Below, piece after piece: positions 58,941 through 64,000 of a DNA stretch of 64,000 bases (its first letter is position 1; each line of letters opens with the position of its first letter). The DNA is taken from the NCBI GenBank assembly GCA_933228895.1, contig OW121852.1, positions 123,375,544-123,439,543 on the forward strand. The letters are read 5' to 3'. The notes below the pieces were generated by a model. That model was not told the origin of the DNA. It made no database searches and was given only the letters and a program-made list of their open reading frames with translations. The stretch is from Platycnemis pennipes. Lineage: Eukaryota > Arthropoda > Insecta > Odonata > Platycnemididae. Made by a program: the position numbers and the translations under genes.

Positions 58941-58945
58941 GATAC

Positions 58946-59662
58946 TTGGTAGTTTTTGCTTGTGACTCCCTCTTTCGTATGCGAGTAGACCAGAAGTGCA
59001 TGCATCCATGTTTTTTACTCAGACATGTAAAGCTCTCCAGGTTCGGCCGATGGTGTGAGCCAAAGAATAAATCAAAATTGTATAAGAATCCCCTTTTCTC
59101 CACGAATAAAATTAGCCCGTTGGTCCCCGATGCAACGTTGGCACAGCCCAAACATGTATTTCCGCCGACGATGGTTCGGGGGATTCCTCCACATTCCCGC
59201 CAAAGCTCGAAGTTTAATGCCGTCGTAAAGTTGCCCGTCAACCGTTCGGCTTCACCCCTTTCGGACTTCGGATTCGAATTCTCCCATGGTCGTCGAATTC
59301 GTCCCATGGCGGTGGCGGCGTTGGCCCAGGGAATTCCCTCAGATTCCCATACCTCTGCGCTCCGCCGTCTCTCCTTCACGTTGGGAACGGCGGAGTCACA
59401 GAGGAGGGAAGGGGGCGAGGTGGAGTGGCGAATATTACGTATGCAACGGAGCACCAATGCCCGGAGGGATGAATCGGCGTGCACTCGCTTAGTACATACA
59501 CAAGTGAGTTGTGCGAGTGAGGTTTCTCCTTTCGCCGTCTCTCCAAGGAACGTTTTGAAGCACGCATTAGTCGGGGCGTGCGCTGTGCTATCAAAATTCT
59601 TCCCACACTCACCTTTTGCAGGGAATGACGAGTTAACTTGTGGAAGAAAGGGATGGTGTTGA
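58946..59662 (+). CDS. Unrecognised 238-codon frame in a GC-rich block
   Basis: The longest non-LINE frame in the window. The product is Arg/Ser/Pro-rich with no membrane segment, signal peptide or motif that I recognise. A 190-codon frame lies on the opposite strand (58912-59484), as often happens when CpG-rich sequence is poor in stop codons. Half of it (58946-59150) lies in ordinary DNA. It could be a chance frame, or an exon with unseen partners. Codon use is not obviously biased. I give it low weight as a gene. Confidence 0.2.
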   Translation: MVVFACDSLFRMRVDQKCMHPCFLLRHVKLSRFGRWCEPKNKSKLYKNPLFSTNKISPLVPDATLAQPKHVFPPTMVRGIPPHSRQSSKFNAVVKLPVNRSASPLSDFGFEFSHGRRIRPMAVAALAQGIPSDSHTSALRRLSFTLGTAESQRREGGEVEWRILRMQRSTNARRDESACTRLVHTQVSCASEVSPFAVSPRNVLKHALVGACAVLSKFFPHSPFAGNDELTCGRKGWC

Positions 59663-59829
59663 ACTCGAGTCAGTAACTTAATACGAGGGCATACGAGAGA
59701 TAAACTGGGCGATTCAAAGTGTGGTAGAATTAAGACACTGTTACTGCTATGGCAATGTATTACCGTGTATCATTAGTTCACCCGAAGCTAAGTAGAAGAA
59801 TATCCGCATGGGAAATCCAAATCGAGGTC

Positions 59830-59935
59830 CCAGTAGAGGTGGAATTTTATCCTTGTGGAAATTGGGCTATTGTGCATTCCAGCGGGTAGTCCACTAAGAT
59901 ATTCCGGGCTAGTCCTCAGGCGAGGATTACGTCTA
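59830..59935 (+). mobile_element. SINE-like scrap
   Basis: GAGGTCCCAGTAGAGGTGG, then ATCCTTGTGGAAATTGGGC and TATTGTGCATTCCAG resemble the stretch after the B box near 16660-16710. Confidence 0.35.
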
Positions 59936-59939
59936 AGTA

Positions 59940-62590
59940 AGGAATAAAAACGAGATTTTTACGGCAAGGTGGCAGTTGGGGAACGGTACTACATGAAATT
60001 ATTATCGCACGTAATATTTTTTCGGTTGCGGTGCGGTAAGGATTTATGCTATAATTTTTCGTGCAATTTTTCTTGTTTTTATTGTATCATAAGTCATTTA
60101 TTAGTCAAACTATGTGAAAATGGCAACAGTTGTCCTGTGATTTTTGTCTCTGCCTTTTCGGGTACTTAGGATTTTATTGTGAAGTAATATCCTAAACTTT
60201 AAAAAAATTAATGCATTCAAGTTCTCCGTACATTTTTATGTTATATACTCATTTCATCACATTTCCTTCTCGTATTTAATAGAAATATTACTTCTTGTTC
60301 TGATCTAGAAACAAAAATTCGGATCAAAGTTTGGTAGTGACCATTGGCGTTAATGTAATGAGTACATTCAAACGTAACTTAAAGATTTAAACCCATCAAA
60401 CGTCTTCCGACTATCAATAAATACTATTAGGAAATTATAGAAGCATTAATGTACAATAACTCTTAATATTTATGTTCTTCTGATTGTTATTTCGTAAATA
60501 TTAAATATATTTGCTGATAAAACACTTATTCTCTTTCATTGTACTGAATTTACTCGCATGATGATAAACAAATCTCTCCCATAATTTTACAGAGGAAGTT
60601 GTTTCCTCCGGATGGATCCGTTTTCGTGAATTTGGTCTCCAAAATTTTTGCACGCAAACTTCAATTATCAAACCATATTCTGCTCATGTAAATGTGAATG
60701 AGAACTATTCGAGGCTGAATCGATGTCATTCTGAGAACATTCAGTGGGTAATATTAATTCTTCCCATTACGATGACCAGTTATACCGTGTACATATTTTT
60801 CCAACCAGGCACTATAATAAAAAATCAAATCCTACTCACATACACTCAACATAAAATGGATTATATTTTTTTCATTTAGAACAAAAAATTTTGCTTTTAT
60901 TTTCTCTCATAATTTTACACGCAAAGTGGAAAGATGTGCCGGTATCGGACTAATTTTTCCATAGATCTAGAAGATTGTAATAACATTCCCTCCTACTGGA
61001 TTTATTATTTCGTTTTTCAGCTCATTCAGACGTCACAACAAAAGCTTAGAGAAAAGGACCTTTTTTCAAAGTCTTTGGAGCTGAACCTTCCATTACAATC
61101 GTAATGATAAAATATTAGCCTCAATTCGAGATGGGAAGACAATGAGAATACTTAAATAGCTATTTATTATCCAGTGACGATTCGCGTGGGAATTTGGTGA
61201 ATGAATGTAGTTCAACAGTCATTGAAGAGGGAAAATAGTGGAAGACGATAAAATTACCGAATCATCATCATGAGTATACCCTATGTCATGGTACTACTAT
61301 CACAAAGTAAGGCGTAGCGCATCAACATATCGATTAGCTATGACGTAGTTTGGATGCAATCGGAGTTGCAGATATGGTCAAAACGGTATCCGATTAAAAT
61401 TGTACTCTAGGATCGAATAATGAATCACATTTATCAATGACTCTCTTATCTTGCATTTCATAACACAATATATGAGGAATAAGACACAGCCGTTATATGC
61501 ACTTCCTTTGCGTCGTACTATTGTGAAAGAAGTTAATTCAAAAGGGAATATAAATAACACCTCACAGCAAGTAACTTGAAAAGACGGCTCAATAATGAGT
61601 AGTACATAATTCTCCCCGGTATTTGAGAAAATAAATGTGTGTTTAAATGCTAATCCCTAGCTATATCTCCCACGCGACGTAAATTGTTATATTTTCATGA
61701 CCTTCCTTTCTTTCTCCTTGCGTCATTCATGTTTAATGCGGCCACACTCCTACCACTTCTTCGCTTTTCAACCGTGTTTCTTGTTGACCCAACTCACTTC
61801 GTTCTCAAGGGATTGGTTTCTTTATAAATGCCTCTGTTTACATTTCTTTGTCAGTCTCTCCATTGTACCCATTCTCCTTTGCTTTTTGGCTTCTTTCATC
61901 CCTCGACTTATTTCAGATCAACCATATCCATTCCCCGCCCTCTCCTCTTCCACTCTACTTCATTCAGTCCAAAGGAGAAATTATGGTTTTTTCCCAGGAC
62001 ATTTATCCTATTTGCTGGACCATCCAACGTTCACTGGGGAGTAACTGTCGCGGTCTACGGCATTCCGAGTGAATTATAGCTTCAAAAAGTCTCTAATTCT
62101 CTCCGAGTGAGTGGAATAATGTCCTTGCCCTTGCTAGCAAGGATTCCAGAATGGTTTTATGCGTGGAAGACATTTTCACCAGGGGTCCAAAAATATCACA
62201 AACGCTTTCCACTGGCTTCAGAAATTACGTCTGAGCGGGTATCATATGCATGGCTTATAATTATATTCAGCTACGATTCTAAAATTACAAAGAGGAAGAC
62301 TCATTTGGGACGGACGGTTTGGGGTTATCGCAGGGTCAAGTGGATAATGGCTCTGGCTGATGAATGAGAAGCTTTAGTGTGTGGTGGGCATGTGAAAGTG
62401 AAGGCGGAGACAAGCACGACCTCATGAGACGCCTATGCCCTCCTCTTTTCTTGGGTCCTCACCCACGACGAAAGCACCACTGCCCCTGAATTAGACATTG
62501 GACCTCACAATATTGAACGCGAATCGTAGTTCATTCATGGAAACCTTCCAACTGTCCGCGCAAAAAGTAAATAGATTCAAGGCTTTATGT
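59940..62590. other. Gene-free AT-rich stretch
   Basis: A C/T-rich patch near 61700-62000 gives three overlapping frames up to 115 codons. None is recognised. Confidence 0.4.
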
Positions 62591-62607
62591 CGCATTAGCA
62601 TGGAAAA

Positions 62608-62647
62608 TTTATCGTGCAATTTATCGTGCAATTTATCGTACAATTTT
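62608..62647 (+). repeat. Tandem repeat of ATTTATCGTGCA, about 3 units
   Basis: AATTTATCGTGCAATTTATC is followed by another GTGCAATTTATC and then GTACAATTTTTC, a 12-bp period with the last unit diverged. Confidence 0.85.
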
Positions 62648-62654
62648 TCAATCT

Positions 62655-62765
62655 ATATAAAGCCTCATACTCGCATTTTTACAGTTTTGACGCGGTAGGG
62701 ATGCTACATCAATACCGATGAATGGGGCTTCAATGTTTTTTATCCAGTGCATCGAAATTGACGTT
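62655..62765 (+). repeat. Diverged direct repeat, unit 1
   Basis: ATAAAGCCTCATACTCGC, then ATCAATACCGATGAATGGGG, TTTATCCAGTGCATCGAAA. Matches 63403-63512 at roughly 70 percent by eye. Confidence 0.6.
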
Positions 62766-63402
62766 AATCTAATTTTAAGTTACTTAAGTAATTTAGTAAT
62801 TTTAGCAAATAAATATTGTATCAATCACTAAAACTTGAATTTTATTTTTAAAAATAATGAGTTCTGAGTGATAGTGGCCTACACAGCGTTGAGATTTTAC
62901 AGCGTTGCCAATATTGTATTCGCTACGTTCTCGTTTTCAGAAAATATATGGATTGATATAAAGTATATCGTGGTACGTTGAATTAAATGACGTTAATTTA
63001 ATGGCAATAGGAATGGAAAAAAGGAAGAGATAATAGTGTTAAACGCATGCCTTCAAATTTCATACTTACTGTGAAAACACCTTCGGTATTTAAAGAAAAT
63101 ACTTGAAAAAATGAAGTTTAGCCTTTGACGTTGCACGTTCATTATGAAAAAAGTACCTGCAAATAATTCTCAGTGATAACTTTCCTTCAATGGTACATTT
63201 CATATTTCTATTATAAACTACGAAAATGACTCTTGCCTTCGCGACTCTCAGAAAATGTTGCTATTTTGCATTATCACTGCAAAATCATCTCTCAAAATAG
63301 CTAAGGAAAAAATTACATTACCATAACTAAATTTGAAAATAAATTATCTATACACTAATGGGCCTTGAATGGAAATCAAGTCATCTGTTTTTTTTTTAGG
63401 AT

Positions 63403-63512
63403 AAAGCCTCAAACTCAAGTCTTCATACTTTTAGCGCGTTATGGAATCCAAATCAATACCAATGCATCGGACTACTCAATGCCTTTTGTCAAATGCATCG
63501 AAAATATCGTGC
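63403..63512 (+). repeat. Diverged direct repeat, unit 2
   Basis: ATAAAGCCTCAAACTCAAG, then ATCAATACCAATGCATCGG, TTTGTCAAATGCATCGAAA. A further partial echo (TTGATGTTTTCTATCCAATG) lies near 63690-63712. Confidence 0.6.
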
Positions 63513-63519
63513 GATGAGA

Positions 63520-64000
63520 GTAAAGATGCAACATCGTCTAAATGATTTCAAAACGTTTAAATTCGAGCCGATGCTTTAGTCAGGGCGCTTGAGAATAAGA
63601 AGGCGTGAAAGTGTTCGATGCATCGAGAAATCGATTTTTTTGTTAATGAAAGTTGAGTGAATGGTGAGTTCTTTTACAAACATCGACCACTTGATGTTTT
63701 CTATCCAATGTATGTACCATCTCAACCTCGCAGACAGAGCATGTAATTTTTCAGCCGAAATTGTTTCAGGTTGACATGAGCCAAAAAGTCATAAACTTCG
63801 TTGATTATTCAAGTTGGTGGACTGAGGCGCGATCGTGGAAGGACTATCATTGCTATAAAGCATAAACTTTGCTACTTCCATAATTCTTCACAAGTATTGT
63901 GGAAGTAACAAATTTTATTCTTGATAGTGATCCGTTGATTATTCATTGCGGTTCCAATCTAGCATGATTGGAACAGTTTCTAGGTTTCACCCGATAAATT
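63520..64000. other. Gene-free AT-rich window edge
   Basis: No supported feature apart from the partial repeat echo near 63.7 kb. Confidence 0.4.

Noticed and set aside
1..64000. A new multi-gene defence, biosynthetic or conflict system
   Set aside because: No cluster of intact protein-coding genes exists in the window. Coding content is limited to remnants of transposable elements.

Overview
The window looks like repeat-rich, AT-rich nuclear DNA from a large animal genome, most probably an arthropod. This is inferred from the element types present: CR1/Jockey-like and RTE-like LINEs, tRNA-derived SINEs, a piggyBac-like element, and hAT-like and Harbinger-like MITEs. The genus cannot be fixed from the sequence. 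I find no intact host gene, rRNA, functional tRNA, CRISPR array, operon or bacterial-type signal. The window reads as an intergenic region or the interior of a very large intron. Almost every protein-like reading frame that can be recognised belongs to a dead transposable element.

Layout. 1-9.7 kb: AT-rich filler with three GC-rich blocks, a SINE with good Pol III boxes (2.5 kb), the first copy of an interspersed repeat here called R1 (3.9 kb), a two-tailed LINE-end element (4.6 kb) and a second SINE (7.6 kb). 9.8-11.8 kb: a decayed piggyBac-like transposon on the minus strand, with terminal and subterminal repeats and all three catalytic Asp positions still recognisable. 12-29 kb: GC blocks (one with a 31-base poly-C run), SINE pieces, an old LINE relic (19.5-20.1 kb) and two foldback structures. 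29-31.4 kb: a pogo-like scrap, a Harbinger-like MITE with 35-bp perfect inverted repeats and a TAA duplication, a LINE 3' part and a Tc1/pogo-like terminus. 34.7-39 kb: a GC block, two RTE-like LINE copies head to head, a two-tailed LINE-end element, a SINE, a tRNA-like relic and R1 copy 2.

41.4-50.3 kb is the densest region. It holds a LINE fragment carrying a hAT-like MITE with an 8-bp duplication, a short RTE-like insertion with a perfect 12-bp duplication, a foldback with arms of about 130 bp, a minus-strand SINE, R1 copy 3 split by a LINE insertion, and the best LINE copy. That copy encodes a reverse transcriptase stretch with FADD and GVPQGS motifs, broken by one in-frame TGA. 51-64 kb: R1 copy 4, a third two-tailed element with an exact 73-bp duplication beside it, an old LINE relic (56.1-56.9 kb), two GC blocks (one with an unrecognised 238-codon frame) and small tandem or diverged direct repeats.

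The elements do not form a pathway. What they record is a sequence of insertions, from nesting (LINE into R1, MITE into LINE, RTE into a LINE tail) and from target-site duplications. The most unusual items are the two-tailed LINE-end elements, the R1 family with two length classes, and a series of CpG-containing, strand-asymmetric GC-rich blocks in otherwise AT-rich DNA.
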